From Clostridium ragsdalei P11 (GTDB taxonomy: Bacteria; Bacillota; Clostridia; Clostridiales; Clostridiaceae): a stretch of DNA of 64,000 bases. This document shows, in pieces, positions 54,561-63,508 of the stretch. The first letter of the stretch is position 1; the number at the start of each line of letters is the position of its first letter. The translations under genes and the position numbers were made by a program. The notes under the pieces were generated by a model. The model was not told where the DNA came from. It saw only the letters and a list, made by a program, of their open reading frames with translations, and did no database searches. The stretch lies in the NCBI RefSeq assembly GCF_001675165.1, contig NZ_LROS01000008.1:1-64000 (forward strand). The letters run 5' to 3'.

Positions 54561-55193
54561 ATGAAAATGGTATGTATAGGAGACAGCTTAACTGCTGGAT
54601 ATGGTGTTTCTAACAGTGAATGTTTTGTATCCATTCTAAGAGAAAAACTTCAAATAGATATTTTAAACAAAGGAGTATGTGGAGATACGGCTTCGGGATT
54701 GTTGTCACGTTCTTATAAAGATGTAATTCAAAATAACCCTAGTCATGTACTCATTATGGTCGGATGTAACGACTTTATGACTGGAAGATCTCTAAAACTA
54801 GTAACAGACAATTTAAAAGAGATTGTAAAAGAAGCCTTATCTGCAAAAATAATTACAATAATAGGCATAGAACCTCTCGTATACAAAAAATTAGCTAAGG
54901 AAAAGTGGGATAGTACCTTAGATTATGAGAAAATAAGTGAGCTAGAAAGTGAATACAGAAATTGGATAATAGATTTTTGCACTAAAAACAGTCTTTTTTA
55001 TGCAGACTTTTATAGCCGCTTCCAGGAAAAATTAGAAACAAACACCAATGACGATTTGTTTATAGATGGAATTCATCCTACAGCACTAGGCCATAAATTA
55101 ATGGCAGAATGTATACAAAAAACACTTACTCTGATAGAAGCACAAAATGTATATAAAAAAATACTTGCTTTCAAAGAAGTACATAAAAAATAA
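54561..55193 (+). CDS. SGNH/GDSL hydrolase
   Basis: 210 residues. Blocks of the SGNH fold: VCIGDSLTAGYG (nucleophile Ser), NKGVCGDTASGLL (oxyanion Gly), VLIMVGCNDF (Asn, here GCND rather than GxND) and DGIHPTALGHKLM (Asp and His). It is probably an esterase or lipase-like enzyme in the cytoplasm since no signal peptide is seen; it may act on acyl groups of wall or lipid material. ATG 54561 follows AAAGGAGATTG; the frame opens at TTG 54540, which overlaps the ribosome site. Confidence 0.9.
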   Translation: MKMVCIGDSLTAGYGVSNSECFVSILREKLQIDILNKGVCGDTASGLLSRSYKDVIQNNPSHVLIMVGCNDFMTGRSLKLVTDNLKEIVKEALSAKIITIIGIEPLVYKKLAKEKWDSTLDYEKISELESEYRNWIIDFCTKNSLFYADFYSRFQEKLETNTNDDLFIDGIHPTALGHKLMAECIQKTLTLIEAQNVYKKILAFKEVHKK

Positions 55194-55340
55194 TATGTTT
55201 ATAGACTACTCTTTATTGAATTTTTTTGCATATAATGCTATACTAAAAGTAGAGATTCAGCGTATATATTACACTTAAAAAGTTATATATCATATAATAT
55301 ATTAAATGTTAGTACTATATTATAAGGGGGATTTGTTAAA

Positions 55341-55532
55341 ATGAATACTACCTACTGTTTTTCTAAAATACCAGAGGACTTACAAAAACAAATTGAAGGT
55401 TTAATAGAAAAATCCGGAATGCCTGCAAAAGAATTCATAAATGCATTAGCTGAACACTATGATGTAAAATACTCCAATATATCACCTGTAGCAATTGATT
55501 ATTCAAATTACTGGAATAGTTTTGTAGACTAA
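55341..55532 (+). CDS. Small hypothetical protein
   Basis: 63 residues with a strong AAGGGGG site 8-9 nt before the ATG. The middle (EDLQKQIEGLIEKSGMPAKEFINALAEHY) predicts two helices and faintly recalls ribbon-helix-helix proteins, but the match is too weak to call. There is no toxin gene partner. It lies between the SGNH hydrolase gene and a MITE-like repeat. Confidence 0.55.
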   Translation: MNTTYCFSKIPEDLQKQIEGLIEKSGMPAKEFINALAEHYDVKYSNISPVAIDYSNYWNSFVD

Positions 55533-55564
55533 AGACAATACAATATATAAAAATAATGCGAATC

Positions 55565-55770
55565 AAAGCTTCGCAAGTTAAGAATTAATAATGAAAAATT
55601 AATAGTGAAGGATGATTTTTAGCTGTCGCAAAAAATCTTTAAATTTATATGAATCAGTAATGTTTGGCTTTAGTGAAACGAGTGATAAAAAGCTTAATCG
55701 AACATTTTTTGTAGTGTAACGTAAAAAAATCCACATTAACTATTAATTCTTCATTCTTAACTATTAATTA
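55565..55770. repeat. MITE-like repeat, copy in plus orientation
   Basis: It opens with AAAGCTTCGCAAGTTAAGAA and closes with TTCTTAACTATTAATTAA. Sub-terminal hairpins are GATTTTT/AAAAAATC around AGCTGTCGC, and a GATTTT-type stem around GTAGTGTAACG. It is nearly the reverse complement of 57879-58126 and parallel to 61906-62220. It lies directly before the terminator of the purine permease gene. Confidence 0.85.
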
Positions 55771-55775
55771 AAAAA

Positions 55776-55813
55776 AATAACTGGTTAGAAAATAAATTTT
55801 CTAACCAGTTATT
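55776..55813. terminator. Terminator of the purine permease gene
   Basis: AATAACTGGTTAGAAAA (55776-55792) and TTTTCTAACCAGTTATT (55797-55813) form a 17-bp stem with a TAAA loop. A/T tracts on both sides allow action in either direction. Confidence 0.92.
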
Positions 55814-55825
55814 TTTTATCTCTAA

Positions 55826-57262
55826 TTATGAAAGCATAGCAAATCTAAATATAAATAAAGCTGCAAGTACATATACTATTGGATGAACTTCCTTATATTT
55901 TCCTGTAACTATTTTAACTATTGGATAAAATATTATTGCTGCTGCTATACCATTTGCTATACTGTAACTAAAAGGCATAAATGCTATAGCAAAGAAAGCT
56001 GGAAGTCCTTCTGTAAAATCACTAAAGTCTATTTTAGTAACTACTCCAATCATAAGTGCCCCTACAATTATAAGTGCTGGAGCTGTAGCTTGGGTAGGAA
56101 CTATTCCGACTAGTCCACTAAAGAATAATGAAAGTATAAATAATATTCCAACAACACATGATGTAAGTCCTGTCCTACCTCCTGCAGATACACCTGAAGT
56201 AGATTCTACATATGTATTAACAGTACTTGTTCCTAGCATTGAACCAATAGTAGTTGCAAGGGAATCTGCAAAAAGAGCTTTGTGCATATTTTTAACTCTT
56301 CCATTTTCATCAACCATACCAGCTTTTTCAGCTGTTCCAACAAGTGTTCCTATAGTATCAAACAAATCTACTAAAGTAAATGTTATGACTACCATAATTA
56401 TGCTAGTTAAACCTCCAACTACACCTGCTTTTCCAATTCCTAAAAGGCCTTTAAAATCAAAAGCAAAGAATGTAGGTGCAAGTGATGGTGGTGCACTTAC
56501 AACTTTTATTCCTGTAAGGTGTGTCACTCCTAAAGGTATACCAACTATAGTAGTTAATATTATTCCTATTAAAATTGATCCTTTAACATTTCTTGCCATA
56601 AGTATAACTGTAATTAAAATACCTATAATTGATAGCAAAACAGGTGCACTAGTTAGTTTTCCAAAAGCAACCAGCGTAGAAGGATCTGATATTACAATTC
56701 CTGCATTTTTTAATCCTATAAGAGCTATAAAAAGTCCGATACCTCCTGATATAGCAAGTTTTAAGTTAAATGGAAGAGCATCTACAATTTTTTCTCTTAT
56801 AGAAGTTACCGTTATTATAATAAAAATTATTCCTGAAACTAAAACTGCTGCCAGTGCTTGATGCCATGTATAGTGCATACCTAAGCAAACACTGTAAGTA
56901 AAAAATGCATTAAGTCCCATTCCTGGTGCCTGTGCAAAAGGTAAATTTGCGTAAAGTGCCATTATGAAAGTTCCAACAGCCGCTGCTATACAAGTTGCCG
57001 TAAATATAGAGCCTACAATAGGATCGTTTATTGCAGATAACCCAGCTTTAACCGCTGCATCTCCCATAAGCCCATGTACATTCATTCCTGCCTGCATAAG
57101 TATAGTTGGATTTACAAAGATTATATAGGCCATAGTAATAAAAGTAGTAACCCCTGCTAAAATCTCCGTCCTTACAGTAGTATTGTTTTCCGGCAATTTA
57201 AAAAATGATTCTAAAAAAGATAAATTGCCACCGTCATTTTTGTTCGCTTTTTCAACATTCAT
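55826..57262 (-). CDS. pbuG: NCS2-family purine permease (guanine/hypoxanthine type)
   Basis: 478 residues with about 13-14 membrane helices. AzgA/PbuG-like segments: RTEILAGVTTFITMAYIIFVNP, AQAPGMGLNAFFTYSVC, FTLVDLFDTIGTLVGTAEKAG and STVNTYVESTSGVSAGGRTGL. It imports hypoxanthine/guanine by proton symport. The gene is preceded by a canonical guanine-class riboswitch and terminator, which supports the substrate. RBS TTTTGGAGGG lies just after the terminator's T-tract. Confidence 0.93.
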   Translation of the reverse strand: MNVEKANKNDGGNLSFLESFFKLPENNTTVRTEILAGVTTFITMAYIIFVNPTILMQAGMNVHGLMGDAAVKAGLSAINDPIVGSIFTATCIAAAVGTFIMALYANLPFAQAPGMGLNAFFTYSVCLGMHYTWHQALAAVLVSGIIFIIITVTSIREKIVDALPFNLKLAISGGIGLFIALIGLKNAGIVISDPSTLVAFGKLTSAPVLLSIIGILITVILMARNVKGSILIGIILTTIVGIPLGVTHLTGIKVVSAPPSLAPTFFAFDFKGLLGIGKAGVVGGLTSIIMVVITFTLVDLFDTIGTLVGTAEKAGMVDENGRVKNMHKALFADSLATTIGSMLGTSTVNTYVESTSGVSAGGRTGLTSCVVGILFILSLFFSGLVGIVPTQATAPALIIVGALMIGVVTKIDFSDFTEGLPAFFAIAFMPFSYSIANGIAAAIIFYPIVKIVTGKYKEVHPIVYVLAALFIFRFAMLS

Positions 57263-57280
57263 GTAATTCCCTCCAAAATT

Positions 57281-57322
57281 AAAAAATTTCTAACATGAAT
57301 TATAGGATAATTCAAGTTAGAA
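57281..57322 (-). terminator. Terminator of the permease riboswitch
   Basis: On the minus strand TTCTAACTTGAATTA (57322-57308) and TAATTCATGTTAGAA (57302-57288) pair with a 5-nt loop and are followed by ATTTTTT, directly upstream of the permease ribosome binding site. Confidence 0.9.
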
Positions 57323-57354
57323 AATAGCTAAAAAAATACCATTTTCACGGAATT

Positions 57355-57424
57355 CACCCATAGTCAAGGATTTTTGGTACCTTGGTAGATACTCTTGAAC
57401 CATATTATCAAGATTATACGAATG
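57355..57424 (-). promoter_or_regulatory. Guanine-class purine riboswitch upstream of the purine permease
   Basis: On the minus strand CATTCGTA pairs with TATGGGTG (P1, with wobbles). TATAATC, P2 CTTGA/TCAAG, ATATGGT in L2, AGTATCTAC, P3 CAAGG/CCTTG, then GACTATGGG with the C that reads guanine or hypoxanthine. L3 (TACCAAAAA) departs a little from the usual CCGTAAA. Confidence 0.94.
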
Positions 57425-57498
57425 TTCTGTTAAAAAAATTATTTAATGTACGTTTTTATATTATCATCTTGTTCATAATAAGTCAACATTTTTATAAA

Positions 57499-57708
57499 CT
57501 ATCTCTTGCTAAAATGTAAAAATCCAAGTATAACAACGAATATTAAAAAAGGTAGTGAAAATACTATTTTAAAAGCAAATCCTATAATGGCCATTATAAA
57601 AGCTAGAAATATAACTATGCCTACAAGTGGAAGTACTATAATCCCTAACAAAGAAAATACAATATATATAGCAAAAATTGCAAACAAAATGCCAAATAAT
57701 GTAATCAT
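57499..57708 (-). CDS. Small hydrophobic membrane protein
   Basis: 69 residues, almost entirely hydrophobic, with two or three membrane segments (MITLFGILFAIFAIYIVFSL; IIVLPLVGIVIFLAFIMAII; IVFSLPFLIFVVILGF) and the tail LHFSKR. ATG 57708 has GGGGGG 7 nt upstream; an in-frame ATG at 57765 has no such site. No family is recognised. It is a single gene between the purine permease leader and a MITE-like repeat. Confidence 0.65.
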   Translation of the reverse strand: MITLFGILFAIFAIYIVFSLLGIIVLPLVGIVIFLAFIMAIIGFAFKIVFSLPFLIFVVILGFLHFSKR

Positions 57709-57878
57709 AAATTGTCCCCCCTTATCAACTATTTTATTTGGATACTTATCAAATCTGAAATACATTAAAGCTTAAAATTTTTCATATTCTTCACCATCCT
57801 TAATAATTATATTAGGGAGAACATAGCTAAAAATCAAGTACTTTTTTGTATGCAGAATGTGAAACAGCACATATAAAA

Positions 57879-58126
57879 TTTTTAATTAATAGTTAATAAT
57901 GAAGAATTAATAGTTAATGTGAATTTTTTTCCGTTACACTACAAAAAATCTTTGATTAAGCTTTTCATCACTCATTTCGCTAAAGCGAAATATTGATTAG
58001 TTATATAAATTTAAAGATTTTTTGCGACAGCTAAAAATCATCCTTCACTATTAATTTTTCATTATTAATTCTTAACTTGTGAAGCTTTGCTTCGCAATAT
58101 TTTTAAACTGCAAAAGTTGAGTTAAT
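57879..58126. repeat. MITE-like repeat, copy in minus orientation
   Basis: Reverse-complement relative of 55565-55770 and 61906-62220: TTAATTAATAGTTAATAATG at one end and CTTAACTTGTGAAGCTTTGC at the other, then TTTTTAAACTGCAAAAGTTG. It includes CATTTCGCTAAAGCGAAAT, a local palindrome. The terminal bases GAGTTAA overlap the stop codon of the methyltransferase gene. It fills most of the 413-nt gap 57709-58121; nothing else is seen there. Confidence 0.87.
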
Positions 58127-59795
58127 TTTTTTCAATATCACTTAATATAATACTTCTATAATTATGATCAATATTATATAATTCAAATATCTCATCATCT
58201 AATATTTTCTTCAACATATTTCTTTCATCATTATCATCCATAATTTTGTAAACTAATTTTTCTATATCTTCTTTAGTTTGTCTGCTGCAGTGCCTTATTG
58301 GTATTTCATCTAAATTACATTTTTTAATTTGTGGAATAGAATTAGAGTTGGTAATTAAAAAATTTAAATAATACCACTGAATTAGCTCCGAATTCAATAT
58401 TGCCAAAATATACTGGGGTGAAAATTCCTCATTTGTACTTATTATTCCATATAGGGATTGTTCTATTATACGTCCCTTATCATCCAAAGCTGCTATTAAA
58501 TTTTTTCCAGTTTTCCTTATTACTAATTTATTCTTAAAAGTAAGCTTTTCTATATTTTTAGTTCCACCTATTATGTTTTCAGGTACAAAATCATAATAGT
58601 AATTGTTTAAAACTTTAAATTTTTTTATGTTTTCCCCTTTTAATACTTCAACCTGATGTTCATTTTTTTTAACAGGGGTTATTTTTTTACTATAACCTAT
58701 AAATCCTGTAAAAGTCTTGCAAATGCTTTCTAATTTGCTACTATTTTTCTCTATACAATCCTTTATGTTTAAGTTTTGATTATAACAACAATATGTAAAC
58801 TTAAATTTTGAATTTCTCAGATATTCATGCTGATACATTTCATATGTCCTCTTCTTATAAATATCTATTTTTATTTTATTTACTTTTTTATGTTTATTTT
58901 CTGCTATTATAATCATAGAATCTGTGTTTATTTCCGGAAAATCTATCTCAAACACAAGATTTAATATGGTGTACTTTTCAAGTAAACTCTTTCTAAGTTC
59001 ACTGTATTGAAGATTTCGGGACAGCCTATCAGGAACTACAAATCCAAATCTTCCTCCAGATTTTAATATTTCCATAGACCTTTTTATAAAATACTCATAC
59101 AAATTAGGTAAATATGTATTTCCATTATAATTTTCACTATAATACTGTAATAATCCATCCTCTATATTCATCTTATTCTTTCGACTTAAAGATACCCAGG
59201 GAGGATTCCCCAGTACATAATCATATTTTCTGTTCCAAAACTTAACAACAGATTGAATATTAGATTTCTTATATTCTTCTATATTATCAATTTCATTCCA
59301 CTTTATAAGACTGTTGCAGCATATGATATTGTCCTCTATGTTAATGTTTATGCCGCTAACTTTACTTAAATTAATTTTTGTAAGTCCTACAGCTGTACTG
59401 TCTATATCTGCGCCATATATACACTTCTTTAATATATGAAAACTTAAATTTTCCTGCTGCCAATAGTGAACCCCATCTATTCTCTTTAATCCATCTTCAG
59501 TTTCAATGGTATAAGTTTTATCTTTAAAAGTATTTCTAATGTGATCTAAATTTTCACTGAACTTTTCCATTAAAATCTCATATACTCTTACTAGAAAATA
59601 TCCACTTCCACAAGAAGGATCTAATACTTTTATACAAGGATTTTTTTCAAGATCTAAATTTGACATAATGTTCTTCACTATATAGTCAACTATGTAATGG
59701 GGAGTATAAAAACTCCCCTTCCGTTTTCTCTCTTCCTTTTCCATTGATTTTTCATACATTTCTCCAAGTATAGATGAATCACGCCACTTATGCAT
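58122..59795 (-). CDS. Orphan N6-adenine DNA methyltransferase (Eco57I/TaqI-like)
   Basis: 557 residues. FYTPHYIVDYIV, motif I LDPSCGSGYFLVRVYEIL, YGADIDSTAVGLTKINL, and catalytic motif IV NPPW in YVLGNPPWVSL mark an N6-adenine methylase of the gamma/type II-IIG class. GGRFGFVVPDR follows. The C-terminal third (about 370-540) resembles a TaqI-type target-recognition domain (FTGFIGYSKK, YILAILNSELIQWYY). No nuclease motif or restriction partner gene is seen, so it may be solitary. It is bracketed by repeat DNA on both sides, suggesting past transfer. RBS GAGG. Confidence 0.85.
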   Translation of the reverse strand: MHKWRDSSILGEMYEKSMEKEERKRKGSFYTPHYIVDYIVKNIMSNLDLEKNPCIKVLDPSCGSGYFLVRVYEILMEKFSENLDHIRNTFKDKTYTIETEDGLKRIDGVHYWQQENLSFHILKKCIYGADIDSTAVGLTKINLSKVSGININIEDNIICCNSLIKWNEIDNIEEYKKSNIQSVVKFWNRKYDYVLGNPPWVSLSRKNKMNIEDGLLQYYSENYNGNTYLPNLYEYFIKRSMEILKSGGRFGFVVPDRLSRNLQYSELRKSLLEKYTILNLVFEIDFPEINTDSMIIIAENKHKKVNKIKIDIYKKRTYEMYQHEYLRNSKFKFTYCCYNQNLNIKDCIEKNSSKLESICKTFTGFIGYSKKITPVKKNEHQVEVLKGENIKKFKVLNNYYYDFVPENIIGGTKNIEKLTFKNKLVIRKTGKNLIAALDDKGRIIEQSLYGIISTNEEFSPQYILAILNSELIQWYYLNFLITNSNSIPQIKKCNLDEIPIRHCSRQTKEDIEKLVYKIMDDNDERNMLKKILDDEIFELYNIDHNYRSIILSDIEKN

Positions 59796-59810
59796 ACCAT
59801 ACCTCTTTTT

Positions 59811-59843
59811 TTAATTCACAATTCACAGTTCACAATGCACAAT
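59811..59843. repeat. Fragment of the MITE-like terminal repeat
   Basis: AATTCACAATTCACAGTTC followed by ACAATGCACAATTA, the same iterated CACAATT unit found at the ends of the 2748-2877 element. It lies just upstream of the methyltransferase gene, between it and the MATE gene. Confidence 0.65.
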
Positions 59844-59856
59844 TACTGTAAATTGA

Positions 59857-61245
59857 TTACTTTGCGCATTCTGCAGATACTTCTGGTGAATGCACATTTT
59901 CTTTTGCATTTAAATTTAACTTCTTAATTTCAAAATATAAAAACAAAGCCGTCAATATGGAAGCTACAGCATCGGATACAGGAGCTGCCATCCACACTCC
60001 ATTTAGCTTAAATATTCTTGGGAGTATAAGAAGCATAGGAATAAGAACTATTACCTGTCTTAAAAGTGCTAAAAACATAGATATTTTAGCTTTTCCTATA
60101 GCTTGAAAAAAGTTAGAGCTTACTATTTGAAATCCTATTATAGGAAACATAACCATAAATATTTTTATTCCATTTACAGTTATATTAGTCAAATTCATAT
60201 CAGACTTATTAAACATATTTACTAAAGCTGTAGGGAAAATTTGAACTGCAATTCCTCCTGCAGCAGATATAACAGTTGCGGCTGTAATTGCAAGTAGTAA
60301 TGCTTTCTTTACACGTCTATGCAATCTAGCTCCATAATTAAATCCAATTACTGGCTGTGACCCTTGATTTATTCCAAATATAGGCATAAGTATAATAGTA
60401 GCTATACCATTTATTATGCCCATAGCACCTATAGCTAAATCCCCGCCATATATTCCTAAGCTCTTGTTCAATATCACATTTACTAAACTTGCAGCAATCT
60501 GCATTGCAAAGGGAGACATTCCTATGGAAAAAATACTTGTAACTATATCTTTATTTAAACGAAGATACTTCTTTTTTATTCTAAGCATACTATTTCCCTT
60601 TAAGAAATAATAAAGTACCCATATCATATTTATACCTTGGGAAATTGAAGTAGCTATAGCCGCTCCTCTTATTCCAAAATGAAGTATATATATAAATAGG
60701 AAGTCCAATATTATATTACATATACCACCTATAAGCATTGTATTCATTGCCGTCTTAGGATCGCCTTCTGAACGTATTACATTATTTAATCCAAAACCTA
60801 CAGTTTGAAATATAGAAACAGAAATTAAAATAGTTATAAACTGCCTAGCATAACCTATCGTGTTATCACTAGCTCCAAAACCCCTCAACATAGGGTCCAC
60901 AAAAATAAGTCCCAAAATTGTAATTGCTATAGAAACTATAATCAAAAGTACAAATGCATTTCCTAATATGTGCTCTGCTTCATCTTTATTGTTTTCTCCC
61001 AGTTTTATAGATATTCTTGCTGCAGCACCTATTCCTACAAGCATACCAAAAGCCATTATAAGTATGGATATAGGGAAAGTCAAACTTACACCTGATATAG
61101 CCATAGCTCCAACAACTCTTCCTATAAATATCCTGTCTATTACAATATAAAGTGAGTTAACTAGCATACCAATTATAGCTGGTATAGAAAATTCCAATAG
61201 TAATTTACCAACCTTTTCATCTCTTAATTTTACCGATCGTTCCAA
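59857..61245 (-). CDS. MATE-family efflux transporter
   Basis: 462 residues with 12 membrane helices in two similar halves. MATE features are the N-terminal KLLLEFSIPAIIGMLVNSLYIVIDRIFIGR, GFGLNNVIRSEGDPKTAM, and the second-half GINQGSQPVIGFNYGA and NFFQAIGKAK. It exports drugs or metabolites by sodium or proton antiport. It is transcribed after the MarR gene 50 nt upstream, so it is the probable target of that regulator. Confidence 0.93.
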   Translation of the reverse strand: MERSVKLRDEKVGKLLLEFSIPAIIGMLVNSLYIVIDRIFIGRVVGAMAISGVSLTFPISILIMAFGMLVGIGAAARISIKLGENNKDEAEHILGNAFVLLIIVSIAITILGLIFVDPMLRGFGASDNTIGYARQFITILISVSIFQTVGFGLNNVIRSEGDPKTAMNTMLIGGICNIILDFLFIYILHFGIRGAAIATSISQGINMIWVLYYFLKGNSMLRIKKKYLRLNKDIVTSIFSIGMSPFAMQIAASLVNVILNKSLGIYGGDLAIGAMGIINGIATIILMPIFGINQGSQPVIGFNYGARLHRRVKKALLLAITAATVISAAGGIAVQIFPTALVNMFNKSDMNLTNITVNGIKIFMVMFPIIGFQIVSSNFFQAIGKAKISMFLALLRQVIVLIPMLLILPRIFKLNGVWMAAPVSDAVASILTALFLYFEIKKLNLNAKENVHSPEVSAECAK

Positions 61246-61295
61246 ATTAATTCCTCCTATAGAAATAGTTAATAGCCTAAATATTTTAGGCTGTC

Positions 61296-61736
61296 CTACA
61301 ATAAATTCTTATTCAATTTTTTCAGCCAGCAAAGCATGAGCTCCTTTTCTTCTTTTGAAAACCCGTTACTTAATATTTCCTCTATTTCATCATTTGCTGA
61401 CATACATTTAATCCTTATGTTTTTTCCTTCTTCTGTAAGATAAATTCTATTTATTCTAGCATCTTTAGTGTCCTCTCTTCTATCTATCCATCCCTTTGAT
61501 ACTAAAGTATTTACAAGCCCTGTAATGGAAGCTGGTCTTAATTGAAGTTCTTCGGCTATTTCCTTCTGAGTTAACCCATCTTCTATCCATAAGTGTACAA
61601 GTACTCCTACTTGTGATGTAGTCAAACCATATTTAGCAAGTTTACTATTATGTAAATTTGTCATATTTCTATAAATTACCCTAAGCCAATATGTTATAAA
61701 TTTATCACAGGGTTCACATTTTACTTTGCTTTCCAT
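61296..61736 (-). CDS. MarR-family transcriptional regulator
   Basis: 146 residues. Winged helix: LAKYGLTTSQVGVLVHLWIEDGLTQKEIAEELQLRPASITGLVNTLVSKGWIDRREDTKDARINRIYLTEEG, with the DxRxNxIYLT wing typical of MarR. The N-terminal CEPCD is unusual and might sense redox or metal. It likely represses itself and the MATE gene from the palindrome at 61786-61800. The ATG has TTAGGAGG upstream (AGGAGGCTAACTAA). Confidence 0.93.
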   Translation of the reverse strand: MESKVKCEPCDKFITYWLRVIYRNMTNLHNSKLAKYGLTTSQVGVLVHLWIEDGLTQKEIAEELQLRPASITGLVNTLVSKGWIDRREDTKDARINRIYLTEEGKNIRIKCMSANDEIEEILSNGFSKEEKELMLCWLKKLNKNLL

Positions 61737-61785
61737 TTAGTTAGCCTCCTAATTAATTGCACAACCTATGTTATAATAATAAATA

Positions 61786-61800
61786 AGTATTGTCAATACT
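61786..61800 (-). promoter_or_regulatory. MarR operator overlapping the promoter
   Basis: AGTATTG-T-CAATACT is a perfect 15-bp palindrome. On the minus strand it contains the -35 TTGACA, with a plausible -10 TAACAT 17 bp on. Binding by the downstream MarR protein would block the marR-MATE transcript. Confidence 0.68.
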
Positions 61801-61905
61801 CTTTAGTAAAATTTCAAGCAAAATTGTCACAACTCATTAACACTTCTGTCATACAACTGTAACAAAACAACTATACTATATATACATAAAATAAATAATT
61901 AAGAG

Positions 61906-62220
61906 ATTCAACTTTTGCAGTTTAATAATATTGCGAAGCAAGGCTTCGCAAGTTAAGAATTAATAATGAAAAATTAATAGTGAAGGATGATTTTTAGCTA
62001 TCGCAAAAAATATTTAAATTTATATAAGTCAGTGCTTAGTAATGTTTTGCTTTAGCAAAACGAGCCTTCAAAAATTTTTTAATTAAAGATTTTTTGTAGT
62101 GTAGCGAAAAAAAATCCACATTAACTATTAATTCTTCATTCTTAACTATTAATTAAAAATATTGCTTCGCAAAGTTTTTATATTAAGTGAAAATTTTATA
62201 TATGCGAAAGTTGAGTTAAG
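61906..62220. repeat. Largest MITE-like repeat copy, in the htrA leader
   Basis: About 315 nt. TTCAACTTTTGCAGTTTAA at the left answers GCGAAAGTTGAGTTAA at the right as terminal inverted repeats. It contains GCGAAGCAAGGCTTCGC, the GATGATTTTTAGCTATCGC hairpin, TTTTGCTTTAGCAAAACG and the GTAGTGTAGCG hairpin. It ends about 25 nt before the htrA ATG and fills most of the 508-nt gap. Confidence 0.88.
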
Positions 62221-62244
62221 ATATTATTATAAGGAGGTACTTAC

Positions 62245-63483
62245 ATGGGTAATTTCAACAACGAATATGATACTTCAAAAATAAGTTTAAAAACTAAGTT
62301 CAAAGACAACCTTAAAAGAAGTAAAAAATTTATGTCTTATATAGCTGTAGGATTAATATGCAGTATATTAGGTGGAAGTATTTCAATTGCAGGTGCCTTA
62401 TATTTCGTACCAAAATTAGGTATGTTTAAGAGCACCCCATTATATCAAAATCTAGCTTTTCAAAATACAGGAAGTGAAAAATCTTCTACTATAAATGCTT
62501 CCCCTATATCAACTGCGAAAGGTGGCCTTACTGTATCTGAAATAGCAAAGAAAGTAGGTCCTGCTGTAGTTGGAGTATCTATAAAAACTGCTTCACAGTC
62601 ATCCGACATATTTGGATTTTCTGGTAACAGCCAATCTAATGAAAGTCAATCAAACGGAGGCAGTAGTGACAGCCAGGATGATGGCATGGGCTCAGGTATA
62701 ATAATAAATGAGGATGGATATATACTTACAAATTATCATGTTATAGAGTCTGCTGAAAAAGTAAGTGTAATATTTAACAATAAAAAAGAAGTAACTGCAA
62801 AAGTAGTAAATTATGATGCAGGCCTGGATCTAGCCATAATTAAAGTAACTACCAATGAAAAAATGCCAGCTGTAGCAGAATTAGGTGATTCAAAGAATCT
62901 TCAGGTAGGTGATTCTGTAGTAGCTATAGGAAATCCTCTTGGTAAAGAATTATTAGGTACTGTAACTACTGGTGTTATAAGTGCAACAAACAGACAAATT
63001 AGTGTTGGCAATACTACTCAGTCCTATCTTCAAACAGATGCTGCCATAAACCCAGGGAACAGCGGCGGTGCACTTGTAAATTCTGCAGGTCAAGTAATAG
63101 GTATAAATTCTGCTAAAATAGGTGGAAGTGGAGTAGAAGGAATTGGATTTGCAATACCAATAGACACTGTAAAACCTAAATTAAGCGGTCTTTTGAAACC
63201 TATTTTAAAGATAGGTATTGCAGGTAGAGATATAAATTCACAGCTTTCCCAAGCATATAATGTACCTGAAGGTGTATATGTAGCAGAAGTGCAAGAATTT
63301 AGTGCCGCAGAAAAATGTGGACTTAAGGTTGGAGATGTTATTCAAAAATTTGACGGTAAATCTGTAAAGTCTATAAGTGAAATAAATGATATAAAAGCTA
63401 CTCACAAATCTGGAGATACAGTGGAAATTGTAGTAAACAGAAACGGAAGTACCAAAAAACTGAATCTAACATTGACAGAATAA
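62245..63483 (+). CDS. htrA: HtrA/DegP-type serine protease
   Basis: 412 residues. An N-terminal membrane helix (about 30-55) anchors it, with the protease outside. A Ser/Asn/Gly-rich linker (about 120-145) sits at the start of the protease domain. The catalytic triad is visible as His in LTNYHVIES, Asp in GLDLAIIKV and Ser in NPGNSGGAL. A C-terminal PDZ domain (about 320-410, GVYVAEVQEFSAAEKCGLKVGDVI) completes it. It degrades misfolded exported proteins. RBS AAGGAGG. The leader carries a 315-nt repeat, so its promoter lies in or beyond that element. Confidence 0.95.
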   Translation: MGNFNNEYDTSKISLKTKFKDNLKRSKKFMSYIAVGLICSILGGSISIAGALYFVPKLGMFKSTPLYQNLAFQNTGSEKSSTINASPISTAKGGLTVSEIAKKVGPAVVGVSIKTASQSSDIFGFSGNSQSNESQSNGGSSDSQDDGMGSGIIINEDGYILTNYHVIESAEKVSVIFNNKKEVTAKVVNYDAGLDLAIIKVTTNEKMPAVAELGDSKNLQVGDSVVAIGNPLGKELLGTVTTGVISATNRQISVGNTTQSYLQTDAAINPGNSGGALVNSAGQVIGINSAKIGGSGVEGIGFAIPIDTVKPKLSGLLKPILKIGIAGRDINSQLSQAYNVPEGVYVAEVQEFSAAEKCGLKVGDVIQKFDGKSVKSISEINDIKATHKSGDTVEIVVNRNGSTKKLNLTLTE

Positions 63484-63508
63484 AACCTGTAAATCAAAAA
63501 TAAATATT

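Noticed and set aside
56280-56861. 193-codon plus-strand frame over the purine permease gene
   Set aside because: Antisense to conserved permease helices, with no ribosome site.
55565-62220. Three similar A/T-rich repeats considered as a CRISPR-like or tandem array
   Set aside because: Copies are kilobases apart, in both orientations, of unequal length, and have no spacers or cas genes.
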